A DNA stretch of 64,000 bases. It comes from Undibacter mobilis (GTDB lineage: Bacteria; Pseudomonadota; Alphaproteobacteria; Rhizobiales; Xanthobacteraceae). Of the stretch, positions 8,186 through 16,535 are shown piece after piece (position 1 is the first letter of the stretch; every line of letters begins with the position of its first letter). Position numbers and translations under genes: made by a program. Below the pieces are notes generated by a model. It saw only the letters and a program-made list of their open reading frames with translations, was not told the origin of the DNA and ran no database searches. The stretch is taken from positions 1,722,501 to 1,786,500 of the forward strand of contig NZ_QRGO01000001.1 in NCBI RefSeq assembly GCF_003367195.1. Reading direction: 5' to 3'.

Positions 8186-9625
8186 TCAGGGGTTGGCCGT
8201 CGGGCGCAGACTGGCCATCCACTTGTCCTCGATGACGCGCGTTTCGGCAATCGAGAGCGCGGACGTCTTCGAGTATTTGTGCCGCCAGCCGATGGGACGG
8301 CAGGCGTCGATGATCATCTTAGAGTTCTGCGTCAAACCCTGATCGCGCGCTTCCGGAGTCAGGCGAGGATCAAGACCGGAGCTCCAGCCGCCGCGCACGA
8401 TGTCCACCGATTCCGACGGCTCCGAGCGAGTCGTCACTGCCCACATCACGTCCGCGAGATTGGACGGGTCCACGTCTTCATCAACGACCACGACAAGACG
8501 GCCCATATAACTGTTCGCTGCCGCAATCAGGCCGGCGCGCTTGGCGTGTCCCGGATAGCGCTGTTCGAGCGCGATCACGGTCATCAATTGGGAGACATGC
8601 TGCCAGACGCCGACGACGTCAGTGACGCCACAGGCAATCAGATTTTGCCAGATGCCCGCGCCGCGGAACGGCAGGCCGAAGTGAAAGCGTGGCGGCTTCA
8701 TCGGCGGCGACCCGAGCAGGATCGGATTGGTGCGGTGATGGATCGCCTTGACGTTCATCACCGGCGCCGGCCGCTTGTCGGCGGCATAGTAGCCGGTGAA
8801 CTCGCCAAACGGCCCTTCGAGCAGGCTGAATTCAGGCATCGGCAGCAGTTCGCCTTCAAGAACGCTTTCGGCATAGGCCGGGATCGGCAGACCCGTGAAG
8901 GGACCGGGATGCACTTCGATGGGCGAACCCTTGATCGCACCGGCAAAGGCGTATTCCGACTGGCCGGCCGGCAGATATTCGAAGCCGGCAATGAACAGGG
9001 CGGGGTCTTCGCCATTGACGACAACCACGGGGCAGGGCTTGCCGCGCTCCCAGTACTTTTTGGATAGCATCGCACCATGGCGGCCCTGATGATCGAACTG
9101 GATCGTCACCTGGTTTCGGCCGTGTACCTGAACGCGATAGATCGAGGCGTTCACCCAGCCATCGTCGGCATCGCCCATGATCACCAGGCTGCCAGATCCG
9201 ATATAGGGGCCGCCATCGTCAGGGTGCCAGTGCGGCGCAGGCAGGCGCGCCAGATCGACGTCGTCGCCTGTCACCGAGTTCTCGAGATAGGGCGCGTCCT
9301 TGACGACGACCGGGTCGAGCGTCTTCAGCGTCTGACGCTTGGCCATCCAGGCCTTGAGCGCCTCGAGCGGCCGCAGATGCGGGTCAAGTCCGAGTGCCAA
9401 AGCGGCGCGCTGCGCGCTGACTGTGGCATTGGTGAAAATCCGAAAGCCCTTCGGATAGCCTTTGATGTTGTCGAACAGGATGGCCGGACATTCCGGCATG
9501 CCGGCGGCGACTTCGGTGATGCCGCCGATCTCAAGCATGGGATCGGCATTATCAATCCGCCGCAGCGCACCCAGCCCATCCACGAGATCGATGAATTCAC
9601 GCAAGTCGCGGTACATTTCCGGCAT
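8186..9625 (-). CDS. UbiD family prenylated-FMN (de)carboxylase
   Basis: Decarboxylase of up to 479 residues using prenylated FMN made by UbiX. The family's catalytic residues are all visible with the expected spacing: Arg164 (in YRVQV), Glu270 and Glu275 (in EGPFGEFTGYY). The 5-residue gap between the two Glu equals that in Aspergillus Fdc1. A second in-frame ATG three codons in (9616, MYRDLREFID) fits the ribosome site AAAGGGA better and may be the true start. It is 12 bases after ubiX, so the cofactor and enzyme genes are linked. Family substrates are aromatic or alpha,beta-unsaturated acids such as protocatechuate, ferulate, phenylphosphate products or pyrrole carboxylates. The operon setting says catabolic, not ubiquinone synthesis. 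Confidence 0.92.
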   Translation of the reverse strand: MPEMYRDLREFIDLVDGLGALRRIDNADPMLEIGGITEVAAGMPECPAILFDNIKGYPKGFRIFTNATVSAQRAALALGLDPHLRPLEALKAWMAKRQTLKTLDPVVVKDAPYLENSVTGDDVDLARLPAPHWHPDDGGPYIGSGSLVIMGDADDGWVNASIYRVQVHGRNQVTIQFDHQGRHGAMLSKKYWERGKPCPVVVVNGEDPALFIAGFEYLPAGQSEYAFAGAIKGSPIEVHPGPFTGLPIPAYAESVLEGELLPMPEFSLLEGPFGEFTGYYAADKRPAPVMNVKAIHHRTNPILLGSPPMKPPRFHFGLPFRGAGIWQNLIACGVTDVVGVWQHVSQLMTVIALEQRYPGHAKRAGLIAAANSYMGRLVVVVDEDVDPSNLADVMWAVTTRSEPSESVDIVRGGWSSGLDPRLTPEARDQGLTQNSKMIIDACRPIGWRHKYSKTSALSIAETRVIEDKWMASLRPTANP

Positions 9626-9637
9626 TCCCTTTGAACG

Positions 9638-10222
9638 TTACGATTCGCCAATAGCGGGGACTTGCTCACCCCAGCGCTTGATGGCTCCGGTATCGATATC
9701 GAACTGGTCGAGCACGCGTCCGACCGTATGATTGACGATGTCGTCGATGGTTTGCGGCCGCGTGTAGAACGCAGGCATGAATGGCGCGATCACAGCTCCG
9801 ATTTCGGCTGCCCGCTCCATGGTTTTGAGGTGGCCAAGATGCAACGGTGTCTCGCGCACCACGAGCACAAGCTTGCGCCGCTCCTTGAGGACAACGTCGG
9901 CCGCGCGCGTCAGCAGCGTCGTCGTATTGCCATAGGCGATCTCGGACAGCGAGCGGATGGAGCACGGGATGACAATCATCCCCAAGGTTCGGAATGAGCC
10001 GCTGGCGATCGCGGCGCCGATGTTTTCAGACTTGTAGGTGACGTCGGCGAGGTCGCGCACTTGCGCGGCCGTGTAATCGGTCTCGCTCGAAATCGTCAAC
10101 AGCGCAGACTTGCTGACGACAAGGTGCGTTTCGAGGCCGGCCGCGCGCAGTGCCTCGAGCGTCCGGATCCCGAGAATGGCGCCGGAGGCGCCGCTGATAC
10201 CGACAATGATACGCTTGGTCAC
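9638..10222 (-). CDS. ubiX: UbiX family flavin prenyltransferase
   Basis: Makes prenylated FMN from FMN and dimethylallyl phosphate for UbiD enzymes. Length 194, as usual. The N-terminal flavin motif IIVGISGASGAILGIR is present, as is the conserved CSIRSLSEIAYG segment near residue 86 and the RETPLHLGHLKTM segment near residue 123. Starts with GTG 10222. First gene of the minus-strand operon, divergent from the MarR at 10487 across a 264-base AT-rich control region. The symbol is by family; this copy is probably dedicated to the neighbouring UbiD. Confidence 0.93.
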   Translation of the reverse strand: MTKRIIVGISGASGAILGIRTLEALRAAGLETHLVVSKSALLTISSETDYTAAQVRDLADVTYKSENIGAAIASGSFRTLGMIVIPCSIRSLSEIAYGNTTTLLTRAADVVLKERRKLVLVVRETPLHLGHLKTMERAAEIGAVIAPFMPAFYTRPQTIDDIVNHTVGRVLDQFDIDTGAIKRWGEQVPAIGES

Positions 10223-10280
10223 GCGAGAGCCTTGCCTGTTGCCGGGGCCGCCAACAGCCCGCCGTCAAGCCGCGGACCTT

Positions 10281-10419
10281 CTCAGATATAGATTATAGAA
10301 CTAAGGTTGTAAACATACCTAACTGCGATCAGCGGCCCGCTCGGTATCGGGTGTGGATGGTGTGCTGGAGGCCTGTCGAAAAAGAGCTGGCGTTTGCCGA
10401 AATATATGTTAACTAACTA
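10281..10419. promoter_or_regulatory. Divergent AT-rich control region between ubiX and marR
   Basis: TTATAGAACTAAGGT at 10293-10307 matches 14 of 15 bases of a box at 28069-28083 upstream of the Bug protein gene. Read on the minus strand it offers a TATAAT for ubiX. On the marR side, TATGTTA (10405-10411) is the reverse complement of the TAACATA box found upstream of ald, the alcohol dehydrogenase and hpaB, and is followed by a repeated ACTAACTAA. Likely contains two promoters under MarR control. Confidence 0.5.
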
Positions 10420-10486
10420 ATCCGAGTCAGCCAAACTGAGTCGCGATCTCCGGACTATACAACCTTTGAATGCCGAGAAAACCGTC

Positions 10487-10996
10487 ATGACCGTTCTCAA
10501 TTTCGCGAAAATCGAGAAGAGATCGGCCGCCGCCGCCCGCTCGCGCAACGGCGCCGACAAGCACGAGTATTTCGTCGCGGTGGCGCATGTTCGCTATATC
10601 CTGCGCAAGGTTTTTCGTCTCATCGAGGACAAGGCCAAGGAATTGGGTCTTGAATCCCTGGCGCACCAGGCGCTGCTGCAGGTTTACGGCAGTCCGACGC
10701 AGGAGCTTCGCGTCAGCGAGCTGGCCGAGCGGCTCGACATCGCTCCCGCCTTCGCCTCGAACCTCATCAAGGGGTTGGTGAAGGCGAAGTACCTCAAGCG
10801 CGAATCCGACGCGAGCGATGCCCGTGTGACGATCCTGCGGATTACCCCGGTGGGCCGCGCGATCTGCGACCAGATCGACACGGAGGTTCGGCCGCATGTC
10901 GACTACTTCACCAGCCAGCTCACCTCCGATGAGCGGGAAACGGCGCTGTCCACCCTGATGTTCTACGTCGGGCCGGGCGCGATCGACGGAAAATAA
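10487..10996 (+). CDS. MarR family transcriptional regulator (paralog of 3312)
   Basis: Winged-helix regulator of 169 residues. The recognition region is in LRVSELAERLDIAPAFASNL and the wing in SDARVTILRIT. About 70 percent identical to the MarR at 3312 over 139 residues. ATG 10487 is preferred over TTG 10466. It heads a run of same-strand genes (ThDP enzyme, aldehyde dehydrogenase, ABC ATPase) with only 25 bases to the next, and it is divergent from ubiX, so it may control both directions from the AT-rich region just upstream. Ligand unknown. Confidence 0.9.
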   Translation: MTVLNFAKIEKRSAAAARSRNGADKHEYFVAVAHVRYILRKVFRLIEDKAKELGLESLAHQALLQVYGSPTQELRVSELAERLDIAPAFASNLIKGLVKAKYLKRESDASDARVTILRITPVGRAICDQIDTEVRPHVDYFTSQLTSDERETALSTLMFYVGPGAIDGK

Positions 10997-11021
10997 GCTG
11001 CGGGTCAAGAAGGAAGTTAGC

Positions 11022-12827
11022 GTGGTGCGTAAGAAGTCAGGCGAGTCGCAGGGCAATTCCGGCATCCCGGAAGTTCCGACATTGCCGAATGCCGTAGAAG
11101 ACGGGTGGGGCAGCGATCGCGTTGCTCGTATCGTTCGCGAACTCGGCGTTCCGTTCATCTGTTTTAATCCCGGCGCCAGCTTCCGCGGTTTGCACGACAG
11201 TCTCGTCAATTTGCTCGGTAACGAGCGGCCGCAGATGCTGCTCTGCCTGCACGAAGAAGCGGCGGTCGCTATCGCGCATGGCTATGCAAAGGTAACCGGC
11301 AAGCCGCTTGCCGTGGCGCTGCACAGCAATGTCGGCCTGATGCACGCGACCATGTCGATCTTCAACGCGTGGTGCGACCGCGTGCCGATGATGATCCTTG
11401 GCGCGACCGGCCCGGTCGATGCCCATAAGCGGCGTCCTTTCATCGACTGGATTCACACGTCGCGCGATCAGGCTGCGATCACGCGCCACTACACCAAGTG
11501 GGACGACCAGCCTGCGTCCGTCGAAGCGACGGAAGAGGCATTGTTGCGCGGCATGCAGATCTCGACCACGGCGCCCTGCGGTCCTGTGTACATTGTGCTC
11601 GACTCCGCCATGCAGGAAGCCAAGCATGCCGGCGGCGCGCCGATGCCGGACATGGCGCGCTACGCGGCGATCCCGTCGCCGTCGCCGGATTCGACGAGCC
11701 TCGATGCGGCCGTGAAATTGCTGGCGGGTGCCAAGTCGCCGGTGATCCTGTCCGGCCGCGTCTCGCGCGACCCGAAGGCCTGGGCCGATCGTGTGAAGCT
11801 CGCCGAGCAGCTCGGCGCGACCGTGTTTACGGACTTGAAGGTCGGCGCCAGTTTCCCGAGCGAGCACGAATTGCACGCCATGCCGCGCGGCATGTTCATC
11901 AGCAAGGAATCGCTCGGCAAACTGCAGAGCAGCGATGTCGTGCTAAGCCTCGATTGGGTCGATCTCGCCGGCACGCTGAAGCAGGCCTGGCCGGAAGGCT
12001 GCCCGGCCAAGGTGATTCATGTCTCGGTCGATCACCACGTCCACAACGGATGGGACATGGGCTACATGGCGCTGCCGCCGGTCGACGTGCGGCTCGCCGT
12101 GACACCGGAAGCGGCAGTGCCGGCTTTGGTCAAGGCACTGCCGGCACCGAAGCGCACTTACGGCAAGACCAATGCTGCGCCGGCCAAGGCTGGCAACAGC
12201 GGCCCGATCACACTGAAGGATATTGCGGTCACGTTGCGCGATGTCGTGAAGGATGATGCGGTTTGCCTCAGTCGTTTGCCGCTGGGCTGGGACGGCTCGT
12301 ATTGGCCGTTCACGCATCCGCTCGACCAAATCGGACACTCGGGTGGTGGCGGTGTCGGTTCCGGCCCGGGCATGGCGGTCGGTGCGGCGCTCGCGCTCAA
12401 GGGGACGGACCGCCTGCCGGTCGCGATCCTCGGCGATGGCGATTATCTGATGGGCGTGACCGCGCTGTGGAGTGCCGTGCATTACAAGATTCCAATGCTC
12501 ACGGTGGTCGCCAACAACCATTCGTATTTCAACGATGAAGTCCATCAGGAGCGTGTCGCTACCATGCGTGGTCGCCCGGTGGAAAACCGCTGGATCGGCC
12601 AGCGCATCGCCGATCCCGAGCCGGACATTGTGATGTTCGCGCGCGCTCAGGGGGCGACGGCTTACGGCCCGGTCGAGACCCACGCCGACCTTGCGAAGGT
12701 CCTGGCCGAAGCGATCGAGGCGGTGAAGGCCGGCGAGACCGTGGTGGTCGATGTTCATGTTGCGCCCGGCTATGCGCCGAGCACCGTCGCCGCGCTGACT
12801 GAAACCAAGGAAGTTGGCACGCCTTAA
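11022..12827 (+). CDS. ThDP-dependent 2-oxo acid decarboxylase, benzoylformate-decarboxylase-like (copy 1)
   Basis: Thiamine-diphosphate enzyme of 601 residues with the usual Pyr, central and PP domains. Glu78 (LHE) is the residue that activates the cofactor, and His101 (LHSNVG) lies 23 residues later, exactly the spacing of Glu47 and His70 in Pseudomonas benzoylformate decarboxylase. The PP-domain motif begins GDGDYLMG near residue 470 and ends NNHSYFND near 503. At the position of the active-site Ser26 of benzoylformate decarboxylase it has Ala52 (NPGAS), while copy 2 keeps Ser. Expected reaction: a 2-oxo acid to an aldehyde and CO2. The next gene is an aldehyde dehydrogenase that could take the product. 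Acetolactate-synthase-like chemistry cannot be excluded. Confidence 0.82.
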   Translation: MVRKKSGESQGNSGIPEVPTLPNAVEDGWGSDRVARIVRELGVPFICFNPGASFRGLHDSLVNLLGNERPQMLLCLHEEAAVAIAHGYAKVTGKPLAVALHSNVGLMHATMSIFNAWCDRVPMMILGATGPVDAHKRRPFIDWIHTSRDQAAITRHYTKWDDQPASVEATEEALLRGMQISTTAPCGPVYIVLDSAMQEAKHAGGAPMPDMARYAAIPSPSPDSTSLDAAVKLLAGAKSPVILSGRVSRDPKAWADRVKLAEQLGATVFTDLKVGASFPSEHELHAMPRGMFISKESLGKLQSSDVVLSLDWVDLAGTLKQAWPEGCPAKVIHVSVDHHVHNGWDMGYMALPPVDVRLAVTPEAAVPALVKALPAPKRTYGKTNAAPAKAGNSGPITLKDIAVTLRDVVKDDAVCLSRLPLGWDGSYWPFTHPLDQIGHSGGGGVGSGPGMAVGAALALKGTDRLPVAILGDGDYLMGVTALWSAVHYKIPMLTVVANNHSYFNDEVHQERVATMRGRPVENRWIGQRIADPEPDIVMFARAQGATAYGPVETHADLAKVLAEAIEAVKAGETVVVDVHVAPGYAPSTVAALTETKEVGTP

Positions 12828-12863
12828 GGGCGGGCTCAGTGTCACAAGTCGAGTGAGGCCGTG

Positions 12864-14354
12864 ATGGCTACTTCGTCGAATAAAGCCGCCGCGTTTGTCC
12901 TTCCCGCGGTAAAGCGCGAGCTCTACTACGGCGGCGCCTGGCACAAGGCGCGCTCCGGACTGACTCAGGAAACGCACAATCCGGCAACGGGCGAGAGCCT
13001 CGGCTCGGTCTCTCTGGCGGAGGCGCAGGATGTCGATGCGGCCGTCAAGGCAGCTTATGCGGGCTTCAAGATCTGGCGCCGCGTCAAGCCGGTCGAGCGC
13101 GCTGCCATTCTGCGCAAAGCGGCCGATGTGATCCGCGAGCACGCCGATGAACTGGCGCTGATCGACGCTGCCGATTGCGGCGGCCCTTACAAGCGTATGG
13201 TCAAAGACAGCGAGGGCGGGGCGCTCGCCTTCGAATACTTCGCCGGCCTCGTCACCGAAATCAAAGGTGACACAATCCCGACCGGCGACGATGTTCTTAG
13301 CTTCACCGTACGCGAACCACTCGGCGTTGTGGTGCGCATCAACGCCTATAATCATCCGGTGCTGTTTGCGGCGACGCATGCTGCCCCGGCGCTGGCCGCC
13401 GGCAACGCTGTCATTATGAAGCCGCCGGAGCAGGCGCCGCTCTCGACCTTGCGTCTCGTTGAACTGCTCGGACCGCTGTTTCCGCCGGGCGTCATCTCTG
13501 CACTGCCTGGCGGCCGCGCCTGCGGCGAGGCTCTGGTCGCTCACCCGCAAGTGGCGAAAGTCGGTTTGATCGGCGCCATTCCGACTGGCAAGGCGATCCT
13601 CAAGGGCGCCGCCGACTCGATGAAGAAGGTTACGCTGGAGCTCGGCGGCAAAAACGCGCTGATCGGGTATGGCGATGCCGATCCCGACAAGCTTGCGGCC
13701 GGCATTATCCAGGGCATGAATTTCGTGTGGCTCGGCCAGTCTTGCGGTTCGACGTCGCGCGTCTTCCTGCATGAAAGCATTCACGACGCCGTGCTTGAGC
13801 GGGTCGTCAAGAAAGTGAAGACGCTGCGCTTCGGCATCCCGACCGATCCGAACACCGAGATGGGCTGTCTCGTCAGCAAGGCTCAGCTCGACAAGGTCAA
13901 GTACTACGTACAGGCCGGCAAGGACGACGGTGCGCGTCTTGTCGTGGGCGGTCGTCAGCCGGACGACGCCCAGCTCGCCAATGGCTTTTACTACGAGCCG
14001 ACGATCTTCGCGGACGTCAAGCCGACCATGCGTATTGCGCAGGAGGAAGTTTTCGGCCCCATTCTCAGCGTCTTCAAGTGGAGCGATGAGGATGCGATGT
14101 TCGAGGCCGTCAATGAACTCAATTACGGCCTGACTGCGTCAATTTGGACCAGCAATCTTTCGGTTGCGCATCGTGCTGCGGCGCGCGTCGAGGCCGGTTA
14201 TGTCTGGGTGAACGGCGCGAGCACGCACTACTTTGGCGTGCCTTTCGGCGGATACAAGCAATCGGGAATGGGACGGGAAGAGTCCATCGAAGAACTGCTG
14301 GACAACACCCAGCTCAAGAGTATCAATATCGCGTTAGACGGCGCCGGGACGTAG
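12864..14354 (+). CDS. NAD(P)-dependent aldehyde dehydrogenase
   Basis: Aldehyde dehydrogenase superfamily enzyme of 496 residues, full length. The catalytic Cys is at 294 (LGQSCGST), and the general-base Glu is in LELGGKN near residue 260. The cofactor segment INAYNHPVLFAATHAAPALAAGN is conserved. GTG 12861 and ATG 12864 both follow GAGTGAGG at 12851-12858. It lies 36 bases after the ThDP enzyme, suggesting stepwise 2-oxo acid to aldehyde to carboxylic acid. A similar pairing recurs at 20353/21795. Substrate aldehyde unknown. Confidence 0.9.
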   Translation: MATSSNKAAAFVLPAVKRELYYGGAWHKARSGLTQETHNPATGESLGSVSLAEAQDVDAAVKAAYAGFKIWRRVKPVERAAILRKAADVIREHADELALIDAADCGGPYKRMVKDSEGGALAFEYFAGLVTEIKGDTIPTGDDVLSFTVREPLGVVVRINAYNHPVLFAATHAAPALAAGNAVIMKPPEQAPLSTLRLVELLGPLFPPGVISALPGGRACGEALVAHPQVAKVGLIGAIPTGKAILKGAADSMKKVTLELGGKNALIGYGDADPDKLAAGIIQGMNFVWLGQSCGSTSRVFLHESIHDAVLERVVKKVKTLRFGIPTDPNTEMGCLVSKAQLDKVKYYVQAGKDDGARLVVGGRQPDDAQLANGFYYEPTIFADVKPTMRIAQEEVFGPILSVFKWSDEDAMFEAVNELNYGLTASIWTSNLSVAHRAAARVEAGYVWVNGASTHYFGVPFGGYKQSGMGREESIEELLDNTQLKSINIALDGAGT

Positions 14355-14380
14355 CCAGAGCGGTCGAGGGATAATAAACA

Positions 14381-15175
14381 ATGTCGCACGGACACGCGCT
14401 TCAGATTAAGAACGTCACCAAGCGTTTCGGCGGCGGCATTGTCGCCGTGCGGGACATGTCGTTCGATGTGAAACCAGGCGAATTCATTTCTGTCATCGGC
14501 CCGAGCGGCTGCGGCAAGTCGACGCTGTTCAACATCATCGGCGGCTTCATCAAGGATTACGACGGCGAGGTCGTGCTCGACGGTCAGGGTAAGCCGGGCG
14601 ACCGCACAATCGGCACCGTGTTCCAGGAAGAGTCGACGTTCCCGTGGCGGACGACCCTGCAGAACGTGATGTTCCCGCTGGAAGCGATTGGGATGCCGAA
14701 GAAGGAACGCATCGAGCGCGCCGAGCACTTCATCAGACTGGTCGGGCTTGAAGGCTTCGAGAACAACTACCCGAGCGAACTGTCCGGCGGCATGCGCCAG
14801 CGCACGGCGATTGCGCGTACGCTTGCTTTCGATCCGAAGATTCTCCTGATGGACGAGCCCTTCGCGGCGCTCGACGAACAGACCCGCCTTCTGCTTGGCG
14901 ACAAAGTGCTGCAGATCCAGCAGGAGCTCGAGCAGACCACGCTGCTGATTACCCATAACATTACCGAGGCCGTGCAGCTTTCCGACCGTGTCGTAGTGAT
15001 GAGCTATCGCCCGGGAACGCTGAAGCGTATCATCCCGATCGATTTGCCGCGTCCGCGCTCGTCGGAAATCATGAGCAGCGAGCGTTTCGGCCAACTTGTC
15101 GGCATGATCTGGAGCGATCTCCGTGAGGAGGCCTCGCGCGGCATGCAGGAAACCGAACGCAAGCGCGCTTCCTAA
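14381..15175 (+). CDS. ABC transporter ATP-binding protein (SsuB/TauB type)
   Basis: Cytoplasmic ATPase of 264 residues. Walker A GPSGCGKST at residues 40-48, signature LSGGMRQR near 132, and Walker B ILLMDEPFAALD near 152 are all intact. It belongs to the nitrate/sulfonate/taurine class, matching the permeases at 3975 and 4817 and the binding protein at 537. No other copy of that class lies between, so it is likely their ATPase, although about 9 kb away and co-transcribed with a ThDP enzyme and an aldehyde dehydrogenase. It ends one base short of the convergent MarR gene at 15177. Confidence 0.92.
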   Translation: MSHGHALQIKNVTKRFGGGIVAVRDMSFDVKPGEFISVIGPSGCGKSTLFNIIGGFIKDYDGEVVLDGQGKPGDRTIGTVFQEESTFPWRTTLQNVMFPLEAIGMPKKERIERAEHFIRLVGLEGFENNYPSELSGGMRQRTAIARTLAFDPKILLMDEPFAALDEQTRLLLGDKVLQIQQELEQTTLLITHNITEAVQLSDRVVVMSYRPGTLKRIIPIDLPRPRSSEIMSSERFGQLVGMIWSDLREEASRGMQETERKRAS

Positions 15176-15176
15176 C

Positions 15177-15728
15177 TCAGGCTCCAGCGCGCTTGGAGCG
15201 CGAGGCTTTGGCCGGCGTTGCCTTTGCCGGCGGCCTTGCATCGGCACCGCGGCCGGCCGTTTCGAGATTGGTGGCAATCACCGACATAATGCGGAAAAAC
15301 TCCGCGACATCCGCTTTGGTCAGGCCTTGCCGGGCCATGGCGTTGATGCCGGCAGCGCATTCGAGCAGCATGGCTTCAAGCTCCGCCCCGGCGGGCTCAA
15401 GAAACACGCGCACATTGCGGCGGTCGCGTTCGTCGCGTTCACGGCGAATATAGCGGCGTTTTTCCAGTGCATTTAATACGGCCGTCGAAGATGCCGTTTC
15501 GACACCGACGCGACGCGACAACTCGGTCTGGTTGAGGCCGTCGTCGTACCACAATCGCTCAAGGTGAACGAATTCGCTGAAGCTGACGTCGTGCTCCTTG
15601 AGGCGGTCGCGAAGAATCTTGCTGAAGGCGAGATGGGAGCGCCGTAGCAGTTTGCCGATGCCAATGGGCGGCGGTTGCGATGCGTCTTCGATCAGACGGC
15701 GCGTTGCGTCAGCCAATGATTTCTCCAT
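15177..15728 (-). CDS. MarR family transcriptional regulator
   Basis: Winged-helix regulator of 183 residues. The helix-turn-helix is in LNQTELSRRVGVETASSTAVLNAL and the wing in RDRRNVRVFLEP. The last 20 residues are rich in Lys, Ala and Arg, an unusual basic tail. It is not close to the MarR pair at 3312/10487. It is divergent from the Rieske operon, and the 107-base gap contains a strong promoter-like sequence and an 11-base inverted repeat, so it probably represses that operon and itself. Its 3' end is one base from the convergent ABC ATPase stop. Confidence 0.88.
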   Translation of the reverse strand: MEKSLADATRRLIEDASQPPPIGIGKLLRRSHLAFSKILRDRLKEHDVSFSEFVHLERLWYDDGLNQTELSRRVGVETASSTAVLNALEKRRYIRRERDERDRRNVRVFLEPAGAELEAMLLECAAGINAMARQGLTKADVAEFFRIMSVIATNLETAGRGADARPPAKATPAKASRSKRAGA

Positions 15729-15735
15729 CCGACAA

Positions 15736-15765
15736 TTGACATAAGAAACTTAGTTGACTTATATT
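15736..15765 (+). promoter_or_regulatory. Promoter of the Rieske operon with embedded palindrome
   Basis: TTGACA at 15736-15741 and TATATT at 15760-15765 are spaced by 18 bases. The spacer holds AACT-T-AGTT. The 27 bases from 15736 match the promoter at 3901 at all but two positions. Confidence 0.62.
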
Positions 15766-15802
15766 ATTGCTAAGGTATCTTACTAATAGGCACCTTAGCA
15801 AT
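15766..15802. promoter_or_regulatory. Inverted-repeat operator between marR and the Rieske gene
   Basis: ATTGCTAAGGT (15766-15776) and ACCTTAGCAAT (15792-15802) are perfect 11-base arms around a 15-base spacer. It lies just downstream of the promoter and 34 bases upstream of the Rieske start, a position suited to repression. The TTGCTAA half recurs at 32504 and 49026. Confidence 0.6.
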
Positions 15803-15835
15803 TATCTTCCGCTGCTCGCAAGGAGTACGACACAG

Positions 15836-16204
15836 ATGAGCGAACAGGTTCTGGTGTGTCCAAGCGATGAACTCAAAGAAGGAACCGTTCGCGTCGTCGC
15901 GATCGGCGACGTCGAGATCGGCATCATCCGGCACAAAGGTGCCTGTCACGCTTACCGCAATGTTTGTCCGCATCAGGGCGGGCCGGTGTGCGATGGCAAG
16001 ATGATGCCTCAGGTCGAAGACGTGATCGATGCCAACGGTCTGTTCGTCTGTCAGAACTTCAAGGAAGACGATATGCACATCGTCTGTCCCTGGCACGGAT
16101 ACGAATTCAAGATCTCCACCGGCGAGCACGCTGTCGATCCGAACGTTCGCCTGAAGAGGTACGACATCACGGAGCGCGGGGGTAATATCTATGTCACGCT
16201 CTAA
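15836..16204 (+). CDS. Rieske [2Fe-2S] protein, ferredoxin-like
   Basis: Small soluble Rieske protein of 122 residues. The cluster ligands are Cys44-x-His46 (CPH) and Cys84-x-x-His87 (CPWH), a complete set with a rather long 37-residue gap between boxes. ATG 15836 follows AAGGAG at 15820-15825. Such proteins pass electrons to ring-hydroxylating oxygenases, but no oxygenase alpha subunit is nearby. It overlaps the next small gene by 14 bases, and that in turn overlaps an amidohydrolase, so the three are probably translated together. Its electron acceptor is not evident; a role in a decarboxylase or oxygenase complex would be a guess. Confidence 0.9.
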   Translation: MSEQVLVCPSDELKEGTVRVVAIGDVEIGIIRHKGACHAYRNVCPHQGGPVCDGKMMPQVEDVIDANGLFVCQNFKEDDMHIVCPWHGYEFKISTGEHAVDPNVRLKRYDITERGGNIYVTL

Positions 16205-16535
16205 TCCCGACGCCCAAACCTTTGCCGATCTCGCCAGCGATGTGTCGGCGCGCTGCCTTGAGGCTGTCGAAAGCGGCCGGTTCGACGATGTGCCTTCCGA
16301 GGCGCTTGGTCAGGTCTTCGCATCCGTCGTTCAGCTTTTTGCCGCCAAGGCGCAGGCAGGCGAGTCGGTCTTACCCTTCGGGCGCAACAGTGGCGTGACG
16401 ACGACCGATGTCGCCATTGGCTGCACGGCGATGCTCGACGCCGTCAACCTTGCTTTGTTTGAATTGGGCGCATGGCAGGCGATGTCGAGTGTCGGCCGCA
16501 TCCGCCACGAAGAACCTCAATTGGAGCGCTTCTGA
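16191..16535 (+). CDS. Small protein of unknown function between Rieske and amidohydrolase
   Basis: A 114-residue soluble protein I do not recognise. It is mostly alpha-helical in composition, with no Cys pair, no membrane segment and no signal peptide. Its start lies inside the Rieske gene (14-base overlap) and its TGA overlaps the next ATG by one base, so it is in the middle of a tightly coupled three-gene unit. Codon use matches the neighbours, which argues for a real gene. The placement suggests a subunit or chaperone for the Rieske protein or the amidohydrolase. Confidence 0.75.
   Translation: MSRSNPDAQTFADLASDVSARCLEAVESGRFDDVPSEALGQVFASVVQLFAAKAQAGESVLPFGRNSGVTTTDVAIGCTAMLDAVNLALFELGAWQAMSSVGRIRHEEPQLERF

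Noticed and set aside
11943..13784. 613-residue open frame on the minus strand
   Set aside because: Antisense to the ThDP and aldehyde dehydrogenase genes; no motif and an unlikely composition.
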